NCBI RefSeq assembly: GCF_027789125.1
Contig: NZ_JAQFVF010000061.1
Coordinates: 62,001 to 126,000 of the forward strand
Direction: 5' to 3'
Origin: Paenibacillus aestuarii
GTDB lineage: Bacteria; Bacillota; Bacilli; Paenibacillales; NBRC-103111
Length of the DNA: 64,000 nucleotides
Part shown: positions 49,263 through 58,146 of the stretch, piece by piece
Layout of the letters: every line of letters begins with the position of its first letter
Position numbering within the stretch: position 1 is the stretch's first letter
Position numbers and translations under genes: made by a program
The notes under the pieces: model-generated
The model's input: the letters and a program-made list of their open reading frames with translations, nothing else
Database searches by the model: none
Told to the model about the DNA's origin: nothing

Positions 49263-50228
49263 TTATACGAGGCGCTCCCGGCGTTTGAGTTCTTCTTGAT
49301 GCTTGAGAAACTCTTTACCATATTCACCATGCGGGTTAATGTTGGCGTTCTCGATTTGGATCGTGGCGTGAGCGATGCCATATTTGCTTTTTAACGTTTC
49401 ATTGATGGCAAGAATGACGCAGAACGGCTGGATGTTCGGATCGATAAAGACGTGCGCGGTGAGCGAGTAATGATCCGTAGACACCGCCCATAGATGCATC
49501 TCGTGCACATCCTCGACCCCTTCGACATGCCGGATTGTGCTGCGGATCTCATCGAGGTCGAAGTGACTCGGTACGGATTCCATCAGAATCAGGTACGATT
49601 CACGAATGATTTTGCTGCCGCCTGTGAAAATAATGCCGCCAATGACCATACTGATCAATGGGTCGAACCAGAGCAAGCCAGTGAAATATATGATAATGGA
49701 TGAAATGATGACCCCGGCTGAGCTGAGCAGGTCACCGAAGAAGTGCCAGAGCGCGCTTTTGACATTCAGATTCTCTTCTTCCTTCACGCTGTTGTGCAGC
49801 ACCAAGGTGAGCACGAGATTGACGATGAAGCCGATTGACGCGATGCCCAGCATAAGGCCGAGCTGAATGGGCTGCGGATGGATGATCCGCTGGATGCCCT
49901 CGATGAAAATGCCGACCGCAATGACGCAGAGCGCTAAGCCGTTAAGAAATGATGCGATGATTTCAAAGCGCAGGAACCCAAACGTGAACCTGGCATTTGG
50001 CTGCCGGGTTGCGAGGTTCAGGGCGATCATGCTTAACGCTAGCGCGATCACGTCCGAGATCATATGGGCGGAGTCCGAAAGCAGCGCAAGAGAGTTGGAC
50101 AGCAGGCCTCCAATGATTTCTACAGCGGTGAAAAAAGCGGTCAGAATGAGGGTCACCCATAATGTTCTCCGCGATTTGCTTTGTTCTTTGACGTGGTGTA
50201 GATGGTGGTAATCGTATTCCATGGCCAT
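49263..50228 (-). CDS. Cation diffusion facilitator (CzcD-like metal exporter)
   Basis: 321 residues. A His-rich start (YDYHHLHHVKEQ) is followed by six spans. Metal-site motifs are DSAHMISDVIAL in span 2 and HFFGDLLSSAGV in span 5, an HD/HD pattern typical of Zn/Cd transport. A C-terminal ferredoxin-like domain (about 210-300) includes VEDVHEMHLWAVSTDHYSLT. Fur-family palindromes lie just upstream, so the metal may be Zn or Fe. Confidence 0.92.
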   Translation of the reverse strand: MAMEYDYHHLHHVKEQSKSRRTLWVTLILTAFFTAVEIIGGLLSNSLALLSDSAHMISDVIALALSMIALNLATRQPNARFTFGFLRFEIIASFLNGLALCVIAVGIFIEGIQRIIHPQPIQLGLMLGIASIGFIVNLVLTLVLHNSVKEEENLNVKSALWHFFGDLLSSAGVIISSIIIYFTGLLWFDPLISMVIGGIIFTGGSKIIRESYLILMESVPSHFDLDEIRSTIRHVEGVEDVHEMHLWAVSTDHYSLTAHVFIDPNIQPFCVILAINETLKSKYGIAHATIQIENANINPHGEYGKEFLKHQEELKRRERLV

Positions 50229-50266
50229 GTGTAGTCCTCCTTTGGCGAGTTCAATGCATGCTAATT

Positions 50267-50304
50267 GAGAATGATTATGATTCTCTTATTTAGAATAATT
50301 CTAA
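50267..50304 (-). promoter_or_regulatory. Two Fur-family palindromes before the CDF gene
   Basis: GAGAATGATTATGATTCTC (50267-50285) agrees with the 19-base Fur box at 16 positions. TTAGAATAATTCTAA (50290-50304) is a perfect 7-1-7 palindrome of the Fur/PerR/Zur type. They lie 40-75 bases upstream of the CDF start. Fur, PerR and Zur cannot be told apart by eye. Confidence 0.75.
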
Positions 50305-50400
50305 TTAACTGAGATCAGTATATGCCAAAGTTCGAAAAGGTGCAACAGGAAAATGAAAAAACTGCCTAAATGTGGTGGCGCTTTCATAATTGTTACACAA

Positions 50401-50516
50401 TTGAAATATTTCTGTTATGGTTTCATAATGTTGGGGAGGTAATATAATAAGCAAGACCCCCTTTTTAATATATAAACTTTAGAACCTGGCCCCGTTGGCC
50501 GGGTTCCTTTTTTTTA
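50401..50516 (+). ncRNA. Possible small transcript: promoter, ribosome-site-like block and terminator
   Basis: TTGAAA (50401-50406), 17-base spacer, CATAAT (50424-50429). A GGGGAGGT block follows, but no start codon at a suitable distance. The unit ends in GAACCTGGCC/GGCCGGGTTC with CTTTTTTTT. The result is an RNA of roughly 80 nt with no evident protein; a leader peptide using an unusual start cannot be excluded. The rest of 50305-50816 shows no gene. Confidence 0.45.
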
Positions 50517-50816
50517 TGCAGCGCGAATAGCCCTTATACGGTAAAGGTATACGGGGATAGGTGTATATATAAAAGGGAGTATAAGGGAATTTGAAATGAT
50601 TTGGTTTTTTGGAATGAATTTTTGGTTATCCAAAAGATGAGGGATGTCATGATTACTTGATTCATGAAGCTTGATTAAAAATGCCACTATATATAATACA
50701 TAGTGGAAAACCTAGGGTAAATGAACCCTAGATAATTTCCAATTGACGATTTTACTGAATGTTCACATGGTGTTCGCAATAGTTCTGGCTGACACCAAGG
50801 TTCATTTTACACATTG

Positions 50817-50960
50817 TTAAGAAGCATTCATCCCGTAAAAGCCAATAAAAAAAGCCAATATAACAACTGCAAAAGCCAATAGCACGATGTTTAAAGGATT
50901 AATTTTCGGATTAAAAAACGAGAGTAACCGAAAGAAGAATCGATTGTTGTTCTTTTTCAT
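50817..50960 (-). CDS. Small single-span membrane protein, 47 aa
   Basis: ATG 50960 follows GGAGGGGCAA. MKKNNNRFFFRLLSFFNPKI is followed by a hydrophobic helix (NIVLLAFAVVILAFFIGFYG) and a short MNAS end. The basic N-terminus and one span suggest a membrane peptide of unknown role. No family is recognised. Confidence 0.6.
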   Translation of the reverse strand: MKKNNNRFFFRLLSFFNPKINPLNIVLLAFAVVILAFFIGFYGMNAS

Positions 50961-51301
50961 TTGCCCCTCCTATACTTCTAGCCACGTTTGAGAAATTCCA
51001 GATGATGCGCAGCTATTTCGTTTAATTGTTACGGGCAGTCGTGACTATCTCCTACTCCGTGACGGCCTGGATTTCTTTTTACAATATCAACCGTACACGA
51101 TCATTGTGTCCGGAGCGGACCGCGGCGCAAAATTCCTCCATTTTCAGTAGCACACGCAAACCCTTGTCACGCAAGGCTTTGCGCCTTGGTTTTCCTTATC
51201 TCTCAATCCTTAAAAAATTACCGAAATCTCGAAACCTACGTCTCGTTGGCTGGGTTCCTTTTTTTTTACTAAGCACAATAAATCGTGCTTAGCCTTTTCT
51301 T
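50961..51301. other. Intergenic stretch with a coding-like remnant and a second terminator copy
   Basis: On the minus strand 51080-51190 reads ALRDKGLRVLLKMEEFCAAV then RSGHNDRVRLIL and a stop, without a convincing start. It looks like a gene fragment. AAACCTACGTCTCGTTGGCT at 51232 continues GGGTTCC and eight T, a diverged copy of the terminator at 50480-50516. Confidence 0.4.
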
Positions 51302-52066
51302 TCACACCCGCGACCCGCCATACCCCAGCTTCAGCGAAATCTCCGCTGCTGCGCTGCGCACTTTCTGGATCAGATCGGGGATGTGCTCCTCGCCGAACTG
51401 CACCTCAAGCCCGGCGATACTGAGCGCGGCAATGATTTGGCCGGAATGATCGAAGATCGGCGCGCTCAGCTCCGCCGTGTAATCCTCCAATTCCGAGCGG
51501 CTGAAGCTGTACCCCGTCTGCCTCGTTTGGGCTAGCAGGGCGCGAAGCTCATCTTTGCCTAGAATCGTCCCCGATCCGATGGGCTCTAGTTCAACCTCTG
51601 CCAAATAAGCCTCGGTTTCCGAATCCGGCATAAAAGCAAGAATCGTGCGCGAGGAAGCTCCTGCGTAAAGCGGCGCTTTTTTGCCGATCTTGGTGAACAG
51701 TCGCACAGGATGATGGGTATCCAGCTTTTCAATATAGATGGATGCTTCCCCGTCCCGCAGCACGAGATGAACGGCAAAACCGATATCGTCGCGCAGCTTC
51801 TCCATGATGGCTAAGGCGATATGCCGAATATCCAGGCGCTCCGCCACCAAGTTGCCGAATTGCAGAAATAGCAGGCCAAGCGAATAGTAGCCATCTTTAT
51901 TTTTATGCAAAAAGCCCATATCGGATAGTGAGCCGATCATGCGATGGACAGATGTCTTTGGCATGCCGGAAAGCTGCACCATGTCGTTCATGCTCAATTT
52001 ATGGTGGGTCAAAAAAAGATTAAGCAAATCCATAGATTTAATAACGGTTTTGTTTTTATTTTGCAC
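51302..52066 (-). CDS. IclR family transcriptional regulator
   Basis: 254 residues from GTG 52066. The N-terminal winged HTH (KLSMNDMVQLSGMPKTSVHR) is followed by the GAF-like effector domain (ADRLDIRHIAL-type to LSAPIFDHSGQIIAALSIAG, near 180-215). It is divergent from the permease-pxp operon, with operator-like palindromes between them, so it very probably controls that operon in response to its substrate. Confidence 0.92.
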   Translation of the reverse strand: MQNKNKTVIKSMDLLNLFLTHHKLSMNDMVQLSGMPKTSVHRMIGSLSDMGFLHKNKDGYYSLGLLFLQFGNLVAERLDIRHIALAIMEKLRDDIGFAVHLVLRDGEASIYIEKLDTHHPVRLFTKIGKKAPLYAGASSRTILAFMPDSETEAYLAEVELEPIGSGTILGKDELRALLAQTRQTGYSFSRSELEDYTAELSAPIFDHSGQIIAALSIAGLEVQFGEEHIPDLIQKVRSAAAEISLKLGYGGSRV

Positions 52067-52214
52067 GATGTTCCCCCTGTGTTCAGATGCCGATAAGCGG
52101 TTTGTAGCCTCTAAAAATCCGAGCTTTTAACTATATTTATCCAGTATACATCGAATGGTAGATGAACTCCATTCAGATCGCCTTAATTCCTAGTAAATCG
52201 CTCGAAATTTTCTC

Positions 52215-52294
52215 TTGCTTTTCGGTAAATACCGACTATAATGATCGTATATATATGAATTAAAATTCGGAATTGCCGTTCCGGTATTCGGAAC
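52215..52294 (+). promoter_or_regulatory. Promoter and probable IclR operators
   Basis: TTGCTT (52215-52220), a 16-base spacer and TATAAT (52237-52242). TCGGTA-AA-TACCGA (52222-52235) is a palindrome inside the spacer. GTTCCG-GTATT-CGGAAC (52278-52294) is a perfect dyad just before the permease ribosome site, and CGGAATT repeats beside it. Confidence 0.7.
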
Positions 52295-52311
52295 TAAAGA
52301 AGAGAGGGGCA

Positions 52312-53715
52312 ATGGGAACTATGCAGGCGCAATTAGAAGTGAGAAGCAGACGCGATATCGTCAACTTCATCAATGCCAATCCGGTCAGTCGGCCGGGACT
52401 GAAAATTATTTTGCTCGCGCTCGCAGGCGTTTTCGTCGATGCGTATGATTTTACGAGCATTGGAATTGGCACGGCCCAACTTCAGCAGCAGTTCGGACTG
52501 TCGGCTGTGCAACTGGGAAGCCTAACGGCGATTATGGCTGTCGGTTCCTTGCTGGGAGCGATCTTCGGCGGTTATTACACCGATAAATTCGGCCGTAACA
52601 AAATGTTTCTGATCGATTTGTTTCTAATGGTTTTCGCAGCGTTCGGTGCAGCGCTTTCCCCAAATTTTGCGACGCTTGTGTTCTTCCGTTTACTGATGGG
52701 CATCGGGGTAGGCCTCGACATTCCGGTTGCCTTGAGCTTTATTGCCGAGTACAGCAATATGCGGAAAAAAGGCGCTAATGTCACGCTGTGGTGCCCGCTC
52801 TGGTTTAGCGCCGCATCGGTGACCGGCTTGATTGCGCTGCCGTTTTACTTTTTAAACCAACATGAATATATTTGGCGCTGGTCTGTAGGTCTTGGCGGTG
52901 TTTTTGCACTTATCGTATTGTTCTTGCGTTATTTTTATATGAACGAAAGTCCGCTCTGGGCGGCTCAGCATTTGACTCTGGAAGAAAGCGCGAAGGTCAT
53001 CCGTCAAACGTACAACATTGAAGTGAACGTACAACCACAGGCTGCTGTTAAAACGAGCGCTGCACAGGTCAGCAAGGAGAAGCTATCCTACAAAGCGATT
53101 TTTCAAGGCAAATACAAATTGAGAACGGTACTTGCTTCTATCATCACATTCACCCAAAGTATGGAGTATTTTGCTGTAGGCTTCTATATCCCGACGATTT
53201 CGACGATTTTGTTTGGAAAAGGCGTTATCTATGCCATTACGGGAACGATCGTATTTAACTTGTTCGGCGCGCTCGGCGGCTTCGTCGGTTCGTCGCTCAA
53301 TACCCGCTGGGGCGTGCGCAAATTGTCGATCATCGGGTACGTCGTTGCTACGCTTGGGCTGATCTGCATGGGTACTGTGGGCAACTCCTACATCGGCATA
53401 TCTGCTGTCTTGCTGGCTGCATTTATTTTTGGTCATGCCTTCGGTCCAGGTTCCCAAGGGATGACGATGGCTACGCTGTCTTATCCGACAGAACTGCGCG
53501 GATTGGGCACAGGCTTTGGACAAGGTATTACACGTGTTGGCAGTGTATTAGGATTTTTCCTTTTCCCAGTCGTACTGGCTGCGGTTGGTCTGTACAATAC
53601 GCTGCTTTTGCTGGCGATCGTTCCTTTTCTTGGTTTGGTAGCTACACTGCTGATCAAATGGGAGCCGGTCGGTCAAGATGTGGAGAACGAAGAAGCTGGC
53701 TTTACCAAAGCCTAA
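52312..53715 (+). CDS. MFS transporter (sugar-porter/aromatic-acid-porter type)
   Basis: 467 residues from ATG 52312 behind AGAGGGGC. About twelve spans. GSLLGAIFGGYYTDKFGRNK is the loop 2-3 signature, and RLLMGIGVGLDIPVALSFIA fits motif B of the sugar/aromatic acid porters. It probably imports the compound degraded by the following genes. A hairpin (TAGGCCAGC/GCTAGCCTA, about 53812-53836) lies between it and pxpB and may lower expression of the enzymes. Confidence 0.88.
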   Translation: MGTMQAQLEVRSRRDIVNFINANPVSRPGLKIILLALAGVFVDAYDFTSIGIGTAQLQQQFGLSAVQLGSLTAIMAVGSLLGAIFGGYYTDKFGRNKMFLIDLFLMVFAAFGAALSPNFATLVFFRLLMGIGVGLDIPVALSFIAEYSNMRKKGANVTLWCPLWFSAASVTGLIALPFYFLNQHEYIWRWSVGLGGVFALIVLFLRYFYMNESPLWAAQHLTLEESAKVIRQTYNIEVNVQPQAAVKTSAAQVSKEKLSYKAIFQGKYKLRTVLASIITFTQSMEYFAVGFYIPTISTILFGKGVIYAITGTIVFNLFGALGGFVGSSLNTRWGVRKLSIIGYVVATLGLICMGTVGNSYIGISAVLLAAFIFGHAFGPGSQGMTMATLSYPTELRGLGTGFGQGITRVGSVLGFFLFPVVLAAVGLYNTLLLLAIVPFLGLVATLLIKWEPVGQDVENEEAGFTKA

Positions 53716-53811
53716 AGATTGCTTACACTTTGGAGGAGAATGACCTTAAGGTGTTCTGGGCTGCAGCTCCGAGAGGATGACTGGGCAAGGAGGAAGTTCC
53801 CGCTCTTGTCT

Positions 53812-53846
53812 AGGCCAGCTTGGGGCTAGCCTATTTCTTTTTGTGC
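53812..53846 (+). terminator. Possible partial terminator inside the operon
   Basis: TAGGCCAGC and GCTAGCCTA pair with one mismatch around TTGGG, followed by TTTCTTTTTG, 30 bases before pxpB. Confidence 0.5.
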
Positions 53847-53872
53847 AAGCTTCATAGGAAAGGGGTAAAAGT

Positions 53873-54601
53873 ATGCTGCGAGATGTGGAAATGTCTCCAT
53901 TGGGGGATAGTGCCATTATCGTCAGGCTTGGCGAGCAGGCCGACTTGGATACGAATACGAAAGTGCGCATGGTCGCTGATTATTTGGAGCAGCATCCGTT
54001 TGTGGGAATGATCGAATACATTCCGGCTTTTACCTCGGTGACGGTCGTGTATGATCCAGTTCAAATTTTTATGAGTGAAAATAAAAAGCCGCATGCCGGA
54101 GAGTTTCGCTATCCATACGATTATGTGGAACAGCAGCTTAGACAGATTCTCGCGTCGATCCGCGAAGCGGCAGCAGCCACGCCTCGCATTGTCGAGATTC
54201 CCGTCTGCTACGGCGGCGAGTTTGGGGTCGATTTGGCGTATGTCGCCAGCCTCAACGGCCTAAGCGAAGATGAAGTGATTGAGATTCATGCCAGTGGCGA
54301 GTATCTCGTGTATATGCTTGGTTTTGCTCCGGGCTTTCCTTATTTAGGCGGGATGGATAAGCGGATTGCGGCACCGCGCAAGATGACCCCGCGTTTGGCG
54401 ATTCCAGCCGGGACAGTGGGGATTGCCGGTGAACAAACGGGCGTGTACCCGATTGAAACGCCAGGCGGCTGGCAGTTAATCGGCAGAACGCCGCTATCTT
54501 TGTTTTTGCCCAAGCAGCAGCCTCCCACATTGTTGGAAGCGGGTAACCGGATCCGATTCTATCCCATCACCCGCCGAGAGTACGATCAATGGAAGGAGTA
54601 A
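53873..54601 (+). CDS. pxpB: 5-oxoprolinase subunit PxpB
   Basis: 242 residues. It has the KipI/PxpB pattern: PLGDSAIIVRLGEQAD at the start, VEIPVCYGGEFGVDLAYVAS in the middle and LGFAPGFPYLGGMDKRIAAP near 145-165. With PxpA and PxpC it opens 5-oxoproline to glutamate using ATP. AGGAAAGGGG precedes the ATG. Four bases separate it from pxpC. Confidence 0.93.
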   Translation: MLRDVEMSPLGDSAIIVRLGEQADLDTNTKVRMVADYLEQHPFVGMIEYIPAFTSVTVVYDPVQIFMSENKKPHAGEFRYPYDYVEQQLRQILASIREAAAATPRIVEIPVCYGGEFGVDLAYVASLNGLSEDEVIEIHASGEYLVYMLGFAPGFPYLGGMDKRIAAPRKMTPRLAIPAGTVGIAGEQTGVYPIETPGGWQLIGRTPLSLFLPKQQPPTLLEAGNRIRFYPITRREYDQWKE

Positions 54602-54605
54602 CCGG

Positions 54606-55613
54606 ATGAGCATTCATGTGCATAAACCAGGCCTGCTGTCCACGCTGCAGGATGCGGGTCGTTATGGCTACCAGAAATATGGCGTCATTGTCAGTGGTGC
54701 AATGGATCGATTTGCTCATCATACAGCCAATTGGCTCGTCGGCAATGAGGAAGACGAAGCCACGATAGAGATGACCGTGATCGGGCCGGTCCTCTACTTC
54801 GCTGAGGCTGCGCTGATTGCCATTTGCGGGTCGGATCTGCAGCCCCGCATCGACGGGGTGCCCGTGCCGTTATGGAGGCCCGTCTATATAAAGCCGGGAA
54901 CGACACTGCAATTCGGGTCTTCCCGTGAAGGCTGCCGAAGCTATCTCGCGGTTTCGGGCGGTTTTGACGTCCCCCGGCAGATGGATAGCTATTCCACTTA
55001 CCTCCGCGCGGGGCTGGGCGGCTTCGAGGGAAGAGCGTTAAAGGCGAGCGACCAGCTTCAAGTGAAGCCGGCAAGCGCGCTGGGTGAGAACATCCAGCAG
55101 CGGCTTAGAAGCCAGATGGATGCGGATGCGTCGTTCGGCACGATATCATGGCGTGTATCCTACGAACTCTTGCCTGCCTATGCGGCGAATCCGGAGATTC
55201 GTGTGATTGCCGGCGTGCAGTATTCCTTGTTTGAACCGGCGAGTCTGGAAGCTCTGTTTACGGAAGAATTTGTCGTGCAGCCCCAGTCGGACCGGATGGG
55301 GTACAGGCTCACGGGCAAGACGTTAGAGATGATCGAGCGTAAAGAAATGCTGTCAGAGCCGGTGACGTTCGGCACGATGCAGGTGCCGCCGGATGGCAAT
55401 CCGATTGTTTTGATGGCGGACCGGCAGACGACAGGCGGCTATCCGAAGGTGGCGCAAGTCATTTCGGCGGATCTGCCGCTGCTGGCTCAAGCGACAATTG
55501 GCAGTCGGATACGCTTCAAGCTGGTCGATCTGTATGAAGCGCAGGAAACACAGTTGAAGATGGAATTAAATGTAAAATATTTGAAAAAGAGTATTCACAT
55601 GTACTTCGATTAA
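54606..55613 (+). CDS. pxpC: 5-oxoprolinase subunit PxpC
   Basis: 335 residues of the biotin-dependent carboxyltransferase-like KipA family: HKPGLLSTLQDAGRYGYQKY at the start, SYLAVSGGFDVPRQMDSYST near 118, and VQPQSDRMGYRLTGKTLEMI near 222. It is often found with urea or lactam carboxylases. AAGGAGTAACC precedes the start. It pairs with PxpB. Confidence 0.93.
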   Translation: MSIHVHKPGLLSTLQDAGRYGYQKYGVIVSGAMDRFAHHTANWLVGNEEDEATIEMTVIGPVLYFAEAALIAICGSDLQPRIDGVPVPLWRPVYIKPGTTLQFGSSREGCRSYLAVSGGFDVPRQMDSYSTYLRAGLGGFEGRALKASDQLQVKPASALGENIQQRLRSQMDADASFGTISWRVSYELLPAYAANPEIRVIAGVQYSLFEPASLEALFTEEFVVQPQSDRMGYRLTGKTLEMIERKEMLSEPVTFGTMQVPPDGNPIVLMADRQTTGGYPKVAQVISADLPLLAQATIGSRIRFKLVDLYEAQETQLKMELNVKYLKKSIHMYFD

Positions 55614-55625
55614 GGAGGAACAAGC

Positions 55626-56399
55626 ATGAGATATGTAGACTTGAATTGTGATATGGGTGAGAGCTTCGGCGCATACACGCTGGGCAGAGATGCTGAGATT
55701 ATGCCCTATATAACTTCGGCCAATATCGCGTGCGGTTTTCATGCGGGCGATGCTGGGACGATGCGCAAGACGGTAAAGCTGGCCCTGGAGCACGGCGTCG
55801 GTATAGGCGCACATCCGGGCCTGCAGGATTTGATTGGGTTTGGCCGCAGAAAAATGGATATATCTCCGCGAGAAGCATACGACATTGTCGTGTACCAAAT
55901 CGGCGCTTTGTGGGGCTTCGTCCGCGCTGAAGGTGGCGCGATGCAGCATGTGAAGGCGCACGGCGAATTATACAATATGGCGGCTGTTAATCCAGCGCTG
56001 GCTGAGGCGATTGCGGAAGCCGTGTATCAGGTAGATCCCAATCTGATTCTGCTCGGACTAGCCGGCAGCGAATTGGTGAAAGCCGGTAAGAAGGCGGGGC
56101 TCCGTACGGCGAGTGAGGTGTTCTCGGATCGCACCTATCAATCTGACGGATCGTTAACTTCCAGAAGGCAGCCGGATTCCATGATTACGGATGATCAGGA
56201 AGCTTTGAAGCAGGTGATTCGCATGGTGAACGAAGGCAAGGTGCTATCCAGGCAGCAGGTCGACGTTAATATTCAGGCGGACACGATCTGTATCCATGGC
56301 GACGGTGTGCATGCGCTTGCGTTTGCCCGAACGATTAACGACTCTCTAGCACAAGCGGGTATAACTGTGCAACCAATTGGAAAAACATGGGCGGAATAG
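55626..56399 (+). CDS. pxpA: 5-oxoprolinase subunit PxpA (LamB/YcsF)
   Basis: 257 residues. DLNCDMGESFGAYTLGRDAE is the family signature, followed by ANIACGFHAGDAGTM and GAHPGLQDLIGFGRR. It forms the hydrolytic part of the ATP-dependent 5-oxoprolinase. AGGAGGAAC precedes the ATG. The order B-C-A with a permease in front is typical, but the two redox genes behind it are not. Confidence 0.94.
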   Translation: MRYVDLNCDMGESFGAYTLGRDAEIMPYITSANIACGFHAGDAGTMRKTVKLALEHGVGIGAHPGLQDLIGFGRRKMDISPREAYDIVVYQIGALWGFVRAEGGAMQHVKAHGELYNMAAVNPALAEAIAEAVYQVDPNLILLGLAGSELVKAGKKAGLRTASEVFSDRTYQSDGSLTSRRQPDSMITDDQEALKQVIRMVNEGKVLSRQQVDVNIQADTICIHGDGVHALAFARTINDSLAQAGITVQPIGKTWAE

Positions 56400-56424
56400 T
56401 ACTTGTACAGATAGGAGCATATCG

Positions 56425-58125
56425 ATGAATCCCCTATATAAACAAGCAGATGTATTAGTTATTGGCTCTGGTGCCGCAGGGATGATGGCGGCTAAAGCGG
56501 CTGCCCAAGCAGGCGCTAGCGTCCTGCTGGTCGATAAAAGTCTGGTTGGACGCGGCGGTGCGACCATTTTGGCACAAATGACTGTCGCCGTGGCGCTGGG
56601 TGAAGCGGAAGAAGATCATCCGGATATCCATTTCGAGGATACGATGAAAGGCAGCCGCGGTATGGCCGATCCTAACATTGTCAAAGCGATTGTGGACCGC
56701 GGACCCGAGCTGATTCGGGAAGTTGAGGGCTACGGCGTAAAGTGGGCAAGGACCGCGGACGGCAACCATTCCCAAGTCGTTGCCCCTGGGCACTCACGTA
56801 GACGTTGTGTCTATGTGGACATTTTGAATACGGGCGGGGCCACCTCTGCCGGGTTAAGAAAAGCGATTTGGAAGGATGCGTCCATCGAGCGTTTGAAAAA
56901 TGTCATGATCACCAAATTGGTGATCGAGGATGGAGCGGTAGTTGGCGCCGTAGGCTTCGCGGCTGAGCAATTTCAGCCTGTGCAAATTTCGGCGAACGCC
57001 GTTATTTTGGCAACCGGCGGATTAACGGAAATTTATGAACGGAACAGCGCCTCTGCCAACATGACCGGTGACGGCTTCATGCTCGCTGCAGAAGCGGGAG
57101 CGGAGCTGCGCGATCTGGAAATGGTGCAATTTTTCCCGATAGCTCATCTGTACCCGCCTTTGGTCGGCATCGATCCGATCATGTGGGACCCATTCCGGTA
57201 TAAATTGGGCGGACGGCTCTTGAATGGCCTGCAAGAAGAATTCATGGATAAGTACAATAATGAAGTTGCGGGGAAATATACGGCTGCCCGTGATCAGACG
57301 ACGTTTGCCATCTTTAAAGAGGTGGAAGCGGGAAGAGGGACGCCACACGGTGGCGCTTATTTGGATTTCCGTATGGTGCCTGAAGATAAATTGAAGGAAG
57401 CGTTCGGGCCGGTTATCGATCTTTTGAAAAACCAAGGTGTCGACTTGACGCGGGATATGGTCGAGGTCGCGCCAATGGCGCACTTCACGATGGGCGGCAT
57501 TCGCGTGAATACCGAGATGGAAACGACGGTTCCCGGCTTATATGCTTGCGGAGAGCTGATTTACGGCATGCATGGCGCTAACCGCTTGTCCGGCAATGCG
57601 ATAACGGAAGCTTTGGTGACGGGCCGCATCGCTGCAGAAGCGGCATCCCAAGTTCGCGGCAAGCAAGCGTCTGCCGAGCGTCTGCAGGTAGAGATGGAGC
57701 AGGAGCAGGAGCGGCTAGAGCAGTTTTGGCATCCACGTCAAGTGGATCAAGATGAGGTCGCTATGCTGAGCTTGAAGCATGAGCTGCAAAAAATCATGTG
57801 GGCTGGCGCAGGCCCACTTCGTACAGAGGCGAGCTTGAGCCGTGCGGTGGAGCAGCTTCGCGAGCTGCGCGAACGCGTGGAAAGCGCTGCTTTGGCGAAG
57901 GTGAACTTTTTTGCCTTGACGCTGCTCGAAAAAATCGAACTCTTCAATATGATTCAATTAAGCGAATCTATCATTATGGGAGCGCTGGCTAGACGCGAAT
58001 CCCGAGGGGCGCACGTACGTCTCGATTACGATTCTGCTTATGAAACAGCGGTAAGTACGAAGTTTCAATTCGATCCAAGCGGTAAGTGGACGATGGAGGA
58101 AATTCCATTGCCGGCTATCCATTAA
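56425..58125 (+). CDS. Fumarate reductase/succinate dehydrogenase-like flavoprotein
   Basis: 566 residues from ATG 56425 behind ATAGGAG. The FAD site VLVIGSGAAGMMAAKAAAQA is near 10-29. HFTMGGIRVNTEMETTVPGL and GANRLSGNAITEALVTGRIA (about 350-410) are fumarate-reductase-like, and the C-terminus holds the helical domain and GALARRESRGAHVRLDYDS. It differs from the SdhA at 45510: the SVCAQGGIN region is replaced by GRGGATILAQMTVAV, with no His at the covalent-FAD position, so FAD is probably non-covalent. It may oxidise or reduce a dicarboxylate-like or lactam substrate. The redox partner is encoded next. Confidence 0.85.
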   Translation: MNPLYKQADVLVIGSGAAGMMAAKAAAQAGASVLLVDKSLVGRGGATILAQMTVAVALGEAEEDHPDIHFEDTMKGSRGMADPNIVKAIVDRGPELIREVEGYGVKWARTADGNHSQVVAPGHSRRRCVYVDILNTGGATSAGLRKAIWKDASIERLKNVMITKLVIEDGAVVGAVGFAAEQFQPVQISANAVILATGGLTEIYERNSASANMTGDGFMLAAEAGAELRDLEMVQFFPIAHLYPPLVGIDPIMWDPFRYKLGGRLLNGLQEEFMDKYNNEVAGKYTAARDQTTFAIFKEVEAGRGTPHGGAYLDFRMVPEDKLKEAFGPVIDLLKNQGVDLTRDMVEVAPMAHFTMGGIRVNTEMETTVPGLYACGELIYGMHGANRLSGNAITEALVTGRIAAEAASQVRGKQASAERLQVEMEQEQERLEQFWHPRQVDQDEVAMLSLKHELQKIMWAGAGPLRTEASLSRAVEQLRELRERVESAALAKVNFFALTLLEKIELFNMIQLSESIIMGALARRESRGAHVRLDYDSAYETAVSTKFQFDPSGKWTMEEIPLPAIH

Positions 58126-58146
58126 TGGAGAAAGGGGCTCATCAAC

